Shown here piece after piece: positions 24,586 through 32,730 of a stretch of 64,000 nt of DNA (its first letter is position 1; each line of letters begins with the position of its first letter). The stretch is from Butyrivibrio hungatei NK4A153. GTDB taxonomy: Bacteria > Bacillota > Clostridia > Lachnospirales > Lachnospiraceae. The translations under genes were made by a program, and so were the position numbers. The stretch is from contig NZ_KE384194.1 in the NCBI RefSeq assembly GCF_000424465.1, positions 77,145 to 141,144 of the forward strand, in the 5' to 3' direction. The notes beneath the pieces were generated by a model. The model saw only the letters and a list, made by a program, of their open reading frames with translations. It searched no databases and was not told the DNA's origin.

Positions 24586-26352
24586 TTATCTGTCTGCGAC
24601 AGCTTTGCCATCTTTAATGCTGTAAACCATATCGCACTTCTCGATTGTCTGAAGTCTGTGCGCGATAATAACAAGTGTTTTTCTTCCATGGAGCTTGTTT
24701 ATTGAATCCATGATAGCTGCCTCAGTCTCATTATCAAGAGCTGAAGTTGCTTCATCAAGAACAAGTACCTCCGGATCTTCGAAAAGAGCTCTCGCGATAC
24801 CAATTCTCTGTCTCTGTCCGCCTGAAAGACGAATTCCTCTCTCACCGATCTTGGTATCAAGACCTTCGGGAAGAGATTTAACATATTCATCGAGTGACGC
24901 TTCTTTAAGCGCCTGCCAAACTTTGGCATCGTCAATATCTTCATCGGCATAGCCGAAAGCAACATTCTTTCTTATTGTTGAATCTATCATAAAGATTGTC
25001 TGCGGAATATAGCCGATATTCTTGAGCCATCCGCTGTAGTTCTCCATTACATCAACACCGTCGGCATAGATATGTCCGCTCTCTGTCTTAAGAAGACCGA
25101 GCATAACGTCTACAATCGTAGTCTTGCCCGCACCTGATGTACCAACGATACCTACGGACTTTCCTACAGGAACTTCCATGTCCGCATGATTAAGCACATA
25201 TCTGTCAGCACCCGGATATTTATAAGTGATATCCTTAAGTGAAATGGTCTTATTAACGGGAAGCTTCTTGGTCTCAAGCTTCTTCCTGTAATCTTCGCTG
25301 TTGTATGAAATAGAGCTGTCGTTAATCTCCTCCTGAAGATTGTCGCTTACGTTCATGAGGAACGGCTCAAAGTAAGCAATACTTGTGAGGTAATTGTTTA
25401 TTCTGTTGGCACTTGGAAGGAGACGAGCTGCGGCCAGACCAAGAACAGAAAACTGAGCAAACAATGTTGCATCATTTGTTCCGCAAGCCATTGCAAACAA
25501 CATATATCCAAGCATTCCCGCAATAGCAATAGTCTCAATCAAAAGTCTGGGCGTTGAATTGTAAAGATTGTACTTCTGAACCGCATTGACATATCCTGCG
25601 CCACAATTTGCATATCCGTTAATAAAATAGTTTTCTTTATTGGCAATCTTTATCTCTTTTATTCCTGTGACGGATTCATCAATCCACTTATACAGCCCGC
25701 TGTAATAATCCTGATTTTCTTCTCCCGCTTTTGTCATAACAGGCTTGATAACATACTTGATAACAAGAAGCACAACCACAAGAAGCGATGCTATAGAAAC
25801 GGTCATTACAGCATCCTGAGTCAAAAGCATAATAACAAGACAAGCAAAAACAATAATCTCACTTATAAGCTGCAAAGAACTCAGAATAAGCCCGTACATA
25901 TTATTTACATCAGACGTTATGTTTCTCTGGATAACACTGGTATCTGCATTTAAATAGTACTCGTAAGGACGCTGCATAAAATTGATCATCATTCTTCTTG
26001 AAGTTGCAAACTGATTTGTGTATACGAACTTAAGTTGAACTTTGTTCATAAAGAAAAGAAAAATGTTCTTTACAACAAAAACAATTATCATGATCACCAT
26101 TATGATTGCAACAAACACTCTGGGGCCATCCTCAGCTCCGCCAAGATTAAAAACCGTATAATATACATATGAGAGTTTCTCACTCTTATCTATAAGATCA
26201 GGCCTTATCAAAATTTCCATGATGGGAGCGATAAGAGCAATTCCTAATGCTTCAAGTATTCCTCCGATAAGCATCATAAAAACAATGCCGACCATCTGCT
26301 TTTTCTGTCTTGCATCGAGCAAGAGCATCAGTTTCTTATAAATCTTACGCAT
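24586..26352 (-). CDS. ABC-type lipid-linked oligosaccharide flippase (PglK-like)
   Basis: A 588-residue half-transporter with a six-helix membrane domain (1-330) and a nucleotide-binding domain. Walker A is GTSGAGKTT at 404-412, the signature LSGGQRQRIGIARAL begins at 509, and Walker B VLVLDEATSALD is near 529-540, with the switch His in IIAHRL. AAARLLPSANRINNYLTSI in the last membrane segments closely matches PglK of Campylobacter, which flips the undecaprenyl-diphosphate heptasaccharide. With PglC, PglE and PglF homologues in the same operon, it is the likely exporter of the module B repeat unit. A drug or peptide exporter is possible but less likely. Confidence 0.85.
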   Translation of the reverse strand: MRKIYKKLMLLLDARQKKQMVGIVFMMLIGGILEALGIALIAPIMEILIRPDLIDKSEKLSYVYYTVFNLGGAEDGPRVFVAIIMVIMIIVFVVKNIFLFFMNKVQLKFVYTNQFATSRRMMINFMQRPYEYYLNADTSVIQRNITSDVNNMYGLILSSLQLISEIIVFACLVIMLLTQDAVMTVSIASLLVVVLLVIKYVIKPVMTKAGEENQDYYSGLYKWIDESVTGIKEIKIANKENYFINGYANCGAGYVNAVQKYNLYNSTPRLLIETIAIAGMLGYMLFAMACGTNDATLFAQFSVLGLAAARLLPSANRINNYLTSIAYFEPFLMNVSDNLQEEINDSSISYNSEDYRKKLETKKLPVNKTISLKDITYKYPGADRYVLNHADMEVPVGKSVGIVGTSGAGKTTIVDVMLGLLKTESGHIYADGVDVMENYSGWLKNIGYIPQTIFMIDSTIRKNVAFGYADEDIDDAKVWQALKEASLDEYVKSLPEGLDTKIGERGIRLSGGQRQRIGIARALFEDPEVLVLDEATSALDNETEAAIMDSINKLHGRKTLVIIAHRLQTIEKCDMVYSIKDGKAVADR

Positions 26353-26386
26353 AAAATCAATTAAATCCTTCCGATTTATTTACGTT

Positions 26387-26422
26387 ATGACTTTTTTGAA
26401 CAAAAGACTTCTAAAAAGTCAT
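26387..26422. repeat. AT-rich inverted repeat between the GT52-like and ABC transporter genes
   Basis: ATGACTTTTT (26387-26396) and AAAAAGTCAT (26413-26422) form a perfect 10-bp stem around a 16-base loop. On the minus strand it begins four bases after the stop of the GT52-like gene. No T-tract follows the second arm, so it would be at best a weak terminator or an mRNA 3'-end protector within the operon. Confidence 0.4.
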
Positions 26423-26425
26423 GTT

Positions 26426-27502
26426 TCAATCTGTTATCGCTTCGTTCTGTCTGTGTATCTCGGGCTCTTCGTACTTGTCCATAAAATCATCGCCGAGATA
26501 ATGCTTTTCTTTTACAAAATTAATCGAATCAACAACAGTATATACAGACACAAGTCTGTCGAATGAGAGCCCCTCTATAAAGTTAAGCATCTCCATAGGG
26601 AAAGATCCGTCAAGCACGATTGCATCGGGAAATGCCTTTGTATAATCTAGGTAATCTCTCGGGTGCTGTTTTATCATTACCACAGCATCCCTTCCATCTA
26701 TATTACCATAGGCGTCAATAATGTCTCTGAATATACGCTCTCTGGTCTCCAGATCGCACAGAGGCTCTGACAAAACAAGAAGTGTCTTTCCGTCTTTTTC
26801 CTTAAAGAGCTTATCCCTAAGTCCCTTAATATCATCGACAAAGAGTTCCAGCATCTTCTCTTTTTCCTGCGAAGTAAGTCTGTCCGTGAGCATCTTCCTC
26901 GGAAGTTCGACATATTTTTTACAAGGGTAAGGAAGCACCGATATGTTATTAACTTCCATGTCTATGCAATATCTTCCGTAGCCGTTCTGGATATGAATAA
27001 GTCCCAGAGATGCGATAAATGCTTTGATCTTAAAATGACCTCTGTTATCATAACGAGCCGTATCATAATATCTGATGCAGTCGAGTCCGTCCTCAACGGC
27101 GTGATATCGTATCTTCTTGTAGTTAAGATAATATCCTATCGGATCGGAATCGCAGAATACATAGATATCCTTATATTTCTTAAAATCAACGGGAATGTAC
27201 TGTTCCTGAAGTTTTCCGAACTTTCTGCAAAACTTTATTCTCTTTATCATGTTTGACACGATATTTCCGGAATCGGTCTTAAGCTCTTTGAGCTCAGGGA
27301 AAAAAGAATCTTCCTTCTCATCATACTCAAAAACCTCTTCAAAGATATCGCTTTTCTTCGCTCTCTCTATCATGCCGCCAAATTTATTCGACATCTTTGA
27401 AAGAACAAGCGAAGCCTTTTTGCCGTCAGCAATATACAATTCTTTTAAGCATGCCACATACACATGGTAAAAAGTGTGACAGACATAAATTCTATCGTGC
27501 AT
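26426..27502 (-). CDS. Glycosyltransferase, GT52/sialyltransferase-like
   Basis: A 358-residue soluble protein. Its start RIYVCHTFYHVYVACLKEL, the acidic VEDGLDCIRYYD segment near 135-145, and IKQHPRDYLDY near 280 follow the layout of GT52 and related capsule sialyltransferases, in which the conserved E/DG and HP motifs bind the CMP-sugar. No membrane segments are seen. Lying three genes from the CMP-pseudaminate pathway, it is the best candidate in the window for the enzyme that transfers the nonulosonate to the lipid-linked glycan. The family call rests on motif pattern only, and other GT-B families remain possible. Confidence 0.55.
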   Translation of the reverse strand: MHDRIYVCHTFYHVYVACLKELYIADGKKASLVLSKMSNKFGGMIERAKKSDIFEEVFEYDEKEDSFFPELKELKTDSGNIVSNMIKRIKFCRKFGKLQEQYIPVDFKKYKDIYVFCDSDPIGYYLNYKKIRYHAVEDGLDCIRYYDTARYDNRGHFKIKAFIASLGLIHIQNGYGRYCIDMEVNNISVLPYPCKKYVELPRKMLTDRLTSQEKEKMLELFVDDIKGLRDKLFKEKDGKTLLVLSEPLCDLETRERIFRDIIDAYGNIDGRDAVVMIKQHPRDYLDYTKAFPDAIVLDGSFPMEMLNFIEGLSFDRLVSVYTVVDSINFVKEKHYLGDDFMDKYEEPEIHRQNEAITD

Positions 27503-27541
27503 CTTCTTATCTTCCGTTTCTTAACGGCCCCCCCGTTTAGA

Positions 27542-28600
27542 TCAGTGTTTCCTTAGATCTCTGTAAAACCACAGCAATCTGTAATAAATATAAAACAGAA
27601 GGTGTGACTTCATCTGCATTTTAATAAGCTTCTTTTCTTCCGCGTGAACTTTCTCAATATAATATGCATTATCCTGAAAACCGGGGAAAGTCTCTTTCAT
27701 CTCTTTCGCAAGCTTCTTTGCAAATCCATAACTGTTCTTAACCCCTGATTTCCTGGGCATTACGGAAAAAAGTGTGTTCACATAAAATAACACAGTATAT
27801 TGAAACTCAATCTCATCTTTATAGTCTTCAAAGTAGCCGTTTTCCTTAGCTTCTGTAAGTATCTGTCTTCCGGCGGTCATTCGGTCTTCGAGGTTCTTCT
27901 CGGAAATGCTGTGAACCGTTGAAGCATTATGCTGATAATAAAAATAAAGCGGCTCTTCAATATATTCGAAATGCTTGGACCTTATCATCCAGGTATTACT
28001 TACCGCATTGTCCTCGTAAAAAATATCTTCGGGGAAGATATCAAGTTTTTCTTTTGTTCCCGGAACATAATCGCCGACTATTATTTCTCTCTTATAAACC
28101 TTCACAACAAGACTTCCGGTCTCTATGAGAAGATTCTTGTAGCGCTGCTTATCCATAATGCCCGTTTGGGAAAAATTGTTGTTGTGGACTACCTTTCCGA
28201 CTTCGAAGGTATGTTTATCCACAAAACAATAGTCGCATCCGACCATGTCAGCTCCCGTCTCTTCGGCCTTCTTAATAAGCCTTTCGTAGTAATCGGGAAC
28301 AATCCAGTCATCGGCATCTATAAATCCAAGCCACTCGCCCTTTGCAACGGCAAGTCCGATATTCTTGGCTCCGCCCTGATGGTGATTAACTTCGGACCTT
28401 ATGGCAATGAAATTCTCCGGATACTTCTTGCTGTAATCAAGAAGTATATCATAAGAATTATCCGTCGAGCAGTCATCGACCGCTATAATTTCAAAGTCCT
28501 TGGGCTCAAGCGTCTGTGCCACAAGACTCTTTAAACAATAATCAAGTTTTCCGTCAGCTGCCATGTTGTAAACAGGCACTATTATACTCAGTTTTTTCAT
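27542..28600 (-). CDS. Glycosyltransferase, GT2 family
   Basis: A 352-residue inverting GT-A glycosyltransferase. SIIVPVYNMAADGKLDYC opens the fold, VDDCSTDNSY and FIDADDWIVPDYY give the nucleotide- and metal-binding acidic motifs, and HHQGGAKNIGLAVAKGEW is the usual central block. The C-terminal part (about 230-352) is helical without clear membrane segments. GGAG lies five bases before the ATG, which overlaps the preceding pseG stop by 4 bases. The sugar specificity is unknown. Confidence 0.87.
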   Translation of the reverse strand: MKKLSIIVPVYNMAADGKLDYCLKSLVAQTLEPKDFEIIAVDDCSTDNSYDILLDYSKKYPENFIAIRSEVNHHQGGAKNIGLAVAKGEWLGFIDADDWIVPDYYERLIKKAEETGADMVGCDYCFVDKHTFEVGKVVHNNNFSQTGIMDKQRYKNLLIETGSLVVKVYKREIIVGDYVPGTKEKLDIFPEDIFYEDNAVSNTWMIRSKHFEYIEEPLYFYYQHNASTVHSISEKNLEDRMTAGRQILTEAKENGYFEDYKDEIEFQYTVLFYVNTLFSVMPRKSGVKNSYGFAKKLAKEMKETFPGFQDNAYYIEKVHAEEKKLIKMQMKSHLLFYIYYRLLWFYRDLRKH

Positions 28601-29682
28601 GTAAGCTCCAAAATTGCCTCAGCTATCTTTTTGGCCCCGTCTCTTCCGACTATGCTTCGGGCCGAGTCACTCATCTTCTGTCTAAAAGCTTTATTATCCA
28701 CTGACGCAACGCCCCAGGTCACAATCTTGCGCAGCACCTTGTCATCCTCACGCACATCTCCCGCGTATTTGGCCGCTCCGACTTTGTCAAAGCCTTTTAC
28801 AAATTCCATCTGATTGTCTGCCATACTGAACACTACTGTCGGAACGCCGATCGCACACAACTCGTAAAGCGTTGTCCCACCTGCAGTTACAGCAAAATCA
28901 GCTTTTTCCATAATTTCCGACATATCCGTCACACATTCATGAAGCGTAATCTCCGAATGTTTACCGGCAAGTTCTTTTAATTCCTCTTTGTAATCGTCTT
29001 CAAAAAGAGCTCCCACTATAACATCACACGAAATCTCCGATTTAAAACACGGCACATTACTGCCAACTTCCCGCTCTTCATAAACACTCTTAAGCATAGT
29101 TCCGATAACGCGATAAGGATCTGTTCCTCCCGTAGAAAGAAATGCTCTTCCCGCAATATCTTTTACATTGTAATCAATGTCTGAAAACTGTTTTCTCAAG
29201 GGTGCATATTCTCCACCCAGAAGTTTTACAGGTGCACTGTACATGTTCTCATCAAAGATCAGATCGTAATTGACAACCATGTCAACCGGATAGTCAAACT
29301 TGCAAAGATCGTCAATATAGCCGGTCTTCGTGCTTGGACTGTTCTCTTTTATAGACTCGTTCAGAAGATTAAAATACTCTTCTGTCATAAAATATGAATC
29401 TATCAGGAAAAAATCCGGCTTCTCATCTCTGAGCATCTCGTCCATTACAGGAAAATCCGTTAGTGGATCCGAAAAAACAGAGTGAAGTATCGTTGCATTG
29501 TAGAAAACTCCGTCCTCCTCAGACAAGGTCTTTAAAAGATCCGCGCTGCTTTCGTCAGATAAGATAAACTCCACATCTGCCCCAAGATCCGACAGCTCTT
29601 TTGCGATTGTCATACACCTGCGTATATGTCCTGTCGCTATTATTCCGTTACCGTTTGCCTTGATCCAGACTTTTTTTCCCAT
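28597..29682 (-). CDS. pseG: UDP-2,4-diacetamido-2,4,6-trideoxyhexose hydrolase (PseG-like)
   Basis: A 361-residue GT28-like UDP-sugar hydrolase. ATGHIRRCMTIAKEL carries the catalytic histidine (about His19) and the GH-x2-RC signature of PseG. GYIDDLCKF and LLGGEYAPLRKQF are further PseG blocks, and TAGGTTLYELCAIGVP is the UDP-binding C-terminal motif. It releases UDP to give the free 2,4-diacylamino-trideoxyhexose that PseI condenses with phosphoenolpyruvate. It is clearly not NeuC/LegG-like, since no UDP-GlcNAc 2-epimerase motifs are seen. GGGAGG lies five bases before the ATG. It is longer than the roughly 275-residue Campylobacter PseG. Confidence 0.85.
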   Translation of the reverse strand: MGKKVWIKANGNGIIATGHIRRCMTIAKELSDLGADVEFILSDESSADLLKTLSEEDGVFYNATILHSVFSDPLTDFPVMDEMLRDEKPDFFLIDSYFMTEEYFNLLNESIKENSPSTKTGYIDDLCKFDYPVDMVVNYDLIFDENMYSAPVKLLGGEYAPLRKQFSDIDYNVKDIAGRAFLSTGGTDPYRVIGTMLKSVYEEREVGSNVPCFKSEISCDVIVGALFEDDYKEELKELAGKHSEITLHECVTDMSEIMEKADFAVTAGGTTLYELCAIGVPTVVFSMADNQMEFVKGFDKVGAAKYAGDVREDDKVLRKIVTWGVASVDNKAFRQKMSDSARSIVGRDGAKKIAEAILELT

Positions 29683-29720
29683 TCTGTCCTCCCGGCATTA
29701 AACATAAACAGTTCATATCC

Positions 29721-30788
29721 TTAGTTAAAATCTTCGTACTTAAGCGGTTCGCCTCTGTACAGGTCATGCGAAGCTCTCTTTCCGACAATATTGTCATATT
29801 CTATCGGAGGAAGTCCGTTGCCCGGACGTATCGACCTTATATTCTTAGAAGTGAGAACTTCTCCCTGCTTGATATCTTCTACAACAAAAAGAGATCTTGC
29901 TCCCTCTCGCTCTGTTTCCTGAACGGGAGTAAGCTTATATTCTTTGCTTCCAAGAGCTTTTTCAACCATTCTCACATTCTTTACAAGCTCCGCAAACTCC
30001 TGCGGTTCCATTGAAAAAGCTCCGTCAGGACCTCCGTCACTTCTCTTTAGTGTGAGATGCTTTTCTATCATTCTTGCACCGAGCGCAACAGAAGCTACCG
30101 CAACCGCGCTTCCCATAGTATGATCGGAAAGTCCCATAACACAGCCGTATTCCTGTGCAAGCGTCGGTATCATATTAAGATTTACATCTTCATATGGCGT
30201 TGGATAAGCGGATGTGCATTTCAAAAGAATTACATCCTTATTTCCCTCTGCAAGACACGCCTCTATTGCAAGCCTTATGTCGCTCTCCCTTGCCACTCCA
30301 GTAGCGATGATCATCGGCTTTTTCTTTGATGCGCACTGCCTGATAAGCGGAATATCCGTTATCTCATAAGAAGCGATCTTGTATGCGGGCATATCCATCT
30401 CTTCCATGAAATCAACAGCCGTGCTGTCAAAAGGGGATGAAAAGCAATCAAGTCCCAGCTTTTTTGCCTCTTCGCAGAGCTTTGGCTGCCAGTCCCAAGG
30501 GGTGTATGCTTCCTCATAAAGCTTATGAAGAGTTGTACCGTCCCAGATAGTTCCGCCCGTAATCTGAAAATAGCTCTTGTCAGAATCGATTGTTATCGTA
30601 TCAGCCGTGTAAGTCTGCAGCTTTATGGCATCAACACCTGCCTCTTTTGCAGCATAGATTATCTCGATTGCCCTGTTAAAATCCTGCAGATGATTGGCTG
30701 ACATCTCAGCAATAATATATACAGGATCGTTTGCACCGATATAATGACCTGCAAGACTGATTCTCTGATTAAGTTCAAACATAGACAT
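29721..30788 (-). CDS. pseI: Pseudaminic acid synthase (PseI), NeuB family
   Basis: A 355-residue synthase that condenses a trideoxy-hexose with phosphoenolpyruvate. The TIM-barrel part has YIIAEMSANHLQDFNRA, KLQTYTADTITIDS, the WDGTTLHKLYEEAYTPW segment, FSSPFDSTAVDFMEE, YKIASYE and GLSDHTMGSAVAVA. A C-terminal SAF domain (about 290-350) ends the protein. YKIASYE and the Trp-rich segment fit PseI rather than sialic acid synthase. Two starts, Met1 and Met3, both have plausible ribosome binding sites (GGAGG and AGGA). It sits between the PseG gene and the CMP-sugar synthetase fusion. Confidence 0.92.
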   Translation of the reverse strand: MSMFELNQRISLAGHYIGANDPVYIIAEMSANHLQDFNRAIEIIYAAKEAGVDAIKLQTYTADTITIDSDKSYFQITGGTIWDGTTLHKLYEEAYTPWDWQPKLCEEAKKLGLDCFSSPFDSTAVDFMEEMDMPAYKIASYEITDIPLIRQCASKKKPMIIATGVARESDIRLAIEACLAEGNKDVILLKCTSAYPTPYEDVNLNMIPTLAQEYGCVMGLSDHTMGSAVAVASVALGARMIEKHLTLKRSDGGPDGAFSMEPQEFAELVKNVRMVEKALGSKEYKLTPVQETEREGARSLFVVEDIKQGEVLTSKNIRSIRPGNGLPPIEYDNIVGKRASHDLYRGEPLKYEDFN

Positions 30789-30807
30789 ATCCTATGTCCT
30801 CCAAAAA

Positions 30808-32730
30808 TTACTCAAATCTGTTTTTTGCCATGTACTCATCATTTGTCCAAGGCTCTCTTGCAACAAAAAGACTTCCGTCCTTTTTCTTTACATAGACAGC
30901 CGGAAAATAATGTATGAACAGAGGAGTCAGGCAAATCGTGTATCCGCCTGCATTTGTAAAGACTACCCTGTCCCCCGGCTCAAGCTTACGCTCATTCTCT
31001 GCGGGGAACAATCTGTCATATTCCATACAGGTAGCGCCGCATATCATCTGCGTAGAGATAACTTCTCTGTTCTCATCATTCTTATATTCAAGTCTGTGAG
31101 GATACACCCTTCTTGTGACCTGAGGATTTAAGTTTACTCTGCTTCCGTCGATCACTACATATGTGTGCTCTCTGACTTTCTTAGTATCAATAACACTTGT
31201 CACAAAATCAAAGCTCGATGAAACCATAGAAACTCCGGGCTCCATAATAAGCTTTGTCTTGCTCACATCAAATTTTTCCGAAAGAACTTCCGCAATTGCC
31301 GGAACATAGTCTCTAAAGTCAGGCTTTCCCTTTACTCCGCCGTAGTAGCCGCCGCCCATATCGACATATTCAAGATTGAGATTATACTCATCTGCTACTA
31401 TCACTGCCACTCTTGCTAGTGCTTTGAATGCATTGATTGTTCTGGACTTTGTCGATGAATGAAGATGAAGCCCCACTATCTCAACATTTGCGTTTTCCTT
31501 AAGCTTTTCTATCACGTTCTTAAGCGCGCCGTTTTCGTAGCAATATCCGAACCTGCTGCCCTCTTCATCTGCCAAAACCTCATCCGGTATCAGCTTCTGA
31601 AGGTCGTAGTTTACTCTAAGCCCAACTTTGAGCTTCTTGTCCTTATTTGCCGCAGCGATCTCTTTTACCCACTCAGGTTCATAGTTTGAATCAAGATTAA
31701 CTATTCCGCCGCCCAGGAGCACTTCTTCAAATGCGCTTCTATCCTTGATCGGTCCGTTAAATATCACCTGATTTGGTCTATATCCAAGCCTTTTTGAAAG
31801 TTCATACTCTTCCTTTGATACCACTTCCGCATAAAAGCCGTTATCCTTAAAGTGCTTAAGGAGCCAGGGAAGTGAATTGGTTTTTACGGAAAAAGAACAG
31901 ATGTAATTATTCCATCCCTTCTTCAAAGCGCCTTTCAGCAATTCAATATCCGCATCTAGTTTACTCTCGTCAACTCTGTAATACGGAGTTTTGAGAGCCG
32001 TATCATCAAATTTGGAAAAAGAATCCTTTGCCGTCAGACTTCTTTTTCCCTCGGCGCAAAGCCTCTTAAACTTCTCCTCAGCTATCTCCCAATCCTTAGG
32101 AGTATCTATATCCTGAACTTCGTCCTCATCAAGAACGATCGGAACCATATCGTCCACATCTGTTGTTCCGTCTCTAAAAAAAGCATCAGTTCTGCAAGCA
32201 TAGAACTGGCCGCTGTCATGATAAAGTTTCTCAAGATCCTGAGATCTCACCGTGGCAAATTCAGGATATCTCCGCACAAGTCTGCCGTTTTCCACAACAA
32301 AACCTCTCTGCGGAGGATATGAAAACAGGCAAACAGGCGTTACCGACTCATGCTCATCAAGCTTAACCATCGCTTCTTTTAGCCTATCAGCCGTTATGAA
32401 TGGAGCCGTTGGATATATGCAACAGAACTTATCAAAGTTCTTTCCGTTTTCCTTATATGTATTAAGTACTTCCGCTATAACCTGATCGGTTGTCGCATAG
32501 TCACCTGCTGTTTCGTCAGATCTGAAAAAAGGAATCTCGGCACCTGCTGCCTTCGCTATCTCAGCTATCTTCTCATCATCCGTAGACACCATTACCGTAT
32601 CAAATGCACCACTCTCTATCGCAGCGCTTATTGAATAAGCAATTATTGGCTTTCCGCAAAAATTCTTTATATTCTTGCCCGGTATTCTTTTGCTTCCGCC
32701 TCTTGCGGTAATTATCGCAACAGAGCTCAT
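30808..32730 (-). CDS. pseF: Fusion: CMP-pseudaminate synthetase (PseF) plus fold-III PLP decarboxylase-like domain
   Basis: A 640-residue two-domain protein. Residues 1-225 are a CMP-nonulosonate synthetase with ARGGSKRIPGKNIK at 9-22, YPTAPFIT near 106-113 and HDSGQFYA. Residues 240-640 are a complete ornithine/diaminopimelate decarboxylase-type module: PLP lysine Lys283 in SVKTN, HLHSS at 422-426, the PLP-phosphate loop DMGGGYYGG at 457-465, EPG at 497-499, and Cys568-x3-Asp572 in ATCMEYD. The arginine that normally follows EPG is valine. PseF proteins are normally single-domain. The ATG overlaps the upstream ATP-grasp stop by 4 bases with GGAGG seven bases before it, so the two are translationally coupled. 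The decarboxylase substrate is unknown. Confidence 0.88.
   Translation of the reverse strand: MSSVAIITARGGSKRIPGKNIKNFCGKPIIAYSISAAIESGAFDTVMVSTDDEKIAEIAKAAGAEIPFFRSDETAGDYATTDQVIAEVLNTYKENGKNFDKFCCIYPTAPFITADRLKEAMVKLDEHESVTPVCLFSYPPQRGFVVENGRLVRRYPEFATVRSQDLEKLYHDSGQFYACRTDAFFRDGTTDVDDMVPIVLDEDEVQDIDTPKDWEIAEEKFKRLCAEGKRSLTAKDSFSKFDDTALKTPYYRVDESKLDADIELLKGALKKGWNNYICSFSVKTNSLPWLLKHFKDNGFYAEVVSKEEYELSKRLGYRPNQVIFNGPIKDRSAFEEVLLGGGIVNLDSNYEPEWVKEIAAANKDKKLKVGLRVNYDLQKLIPDEVLADEEGSRFGYCYENGALKNVIEKLKENANVEIVGLHLHSSTKSRTINAFKALARVAVIVADEYNLNLEYVDMGGGYYGGVKGKPDFRDYVPAIAEVLSEKFDVSKTKLIMEPGVSMVSSSFDFVTSVIDTKKVREHTYVVIDGSRVNLNPQVTRRVYPHRLEYKNDENREVISTQMICGATCMEYDRLFPAENERKLEPGDRVVFTNAGGYTICLTPLFIHYFPAVYVKKKDGSLFVAREPWTNDEYMAKNRFE

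Noticed and set aside
27523-27537. Run of seven C bases before the GT52-like gene as a phase-variable tract
   Set aside because: Seven bases is too short to be a convincing contingency locus. It lies outside a reading frame and forms the loop of a short inverted repeat; a similar six-C run is at about 14895.
28597-29682. PseG-like gene as a GT28 glycosyltransferase or a NeuC/LegG-type 2-epimerase
   Set aside because: The GHIRRC signature at the N-terminus and its place beside PseI and PseF fit PseG hydrolase, and UDP-GlcNAc 2-epimerase motifs are absent.
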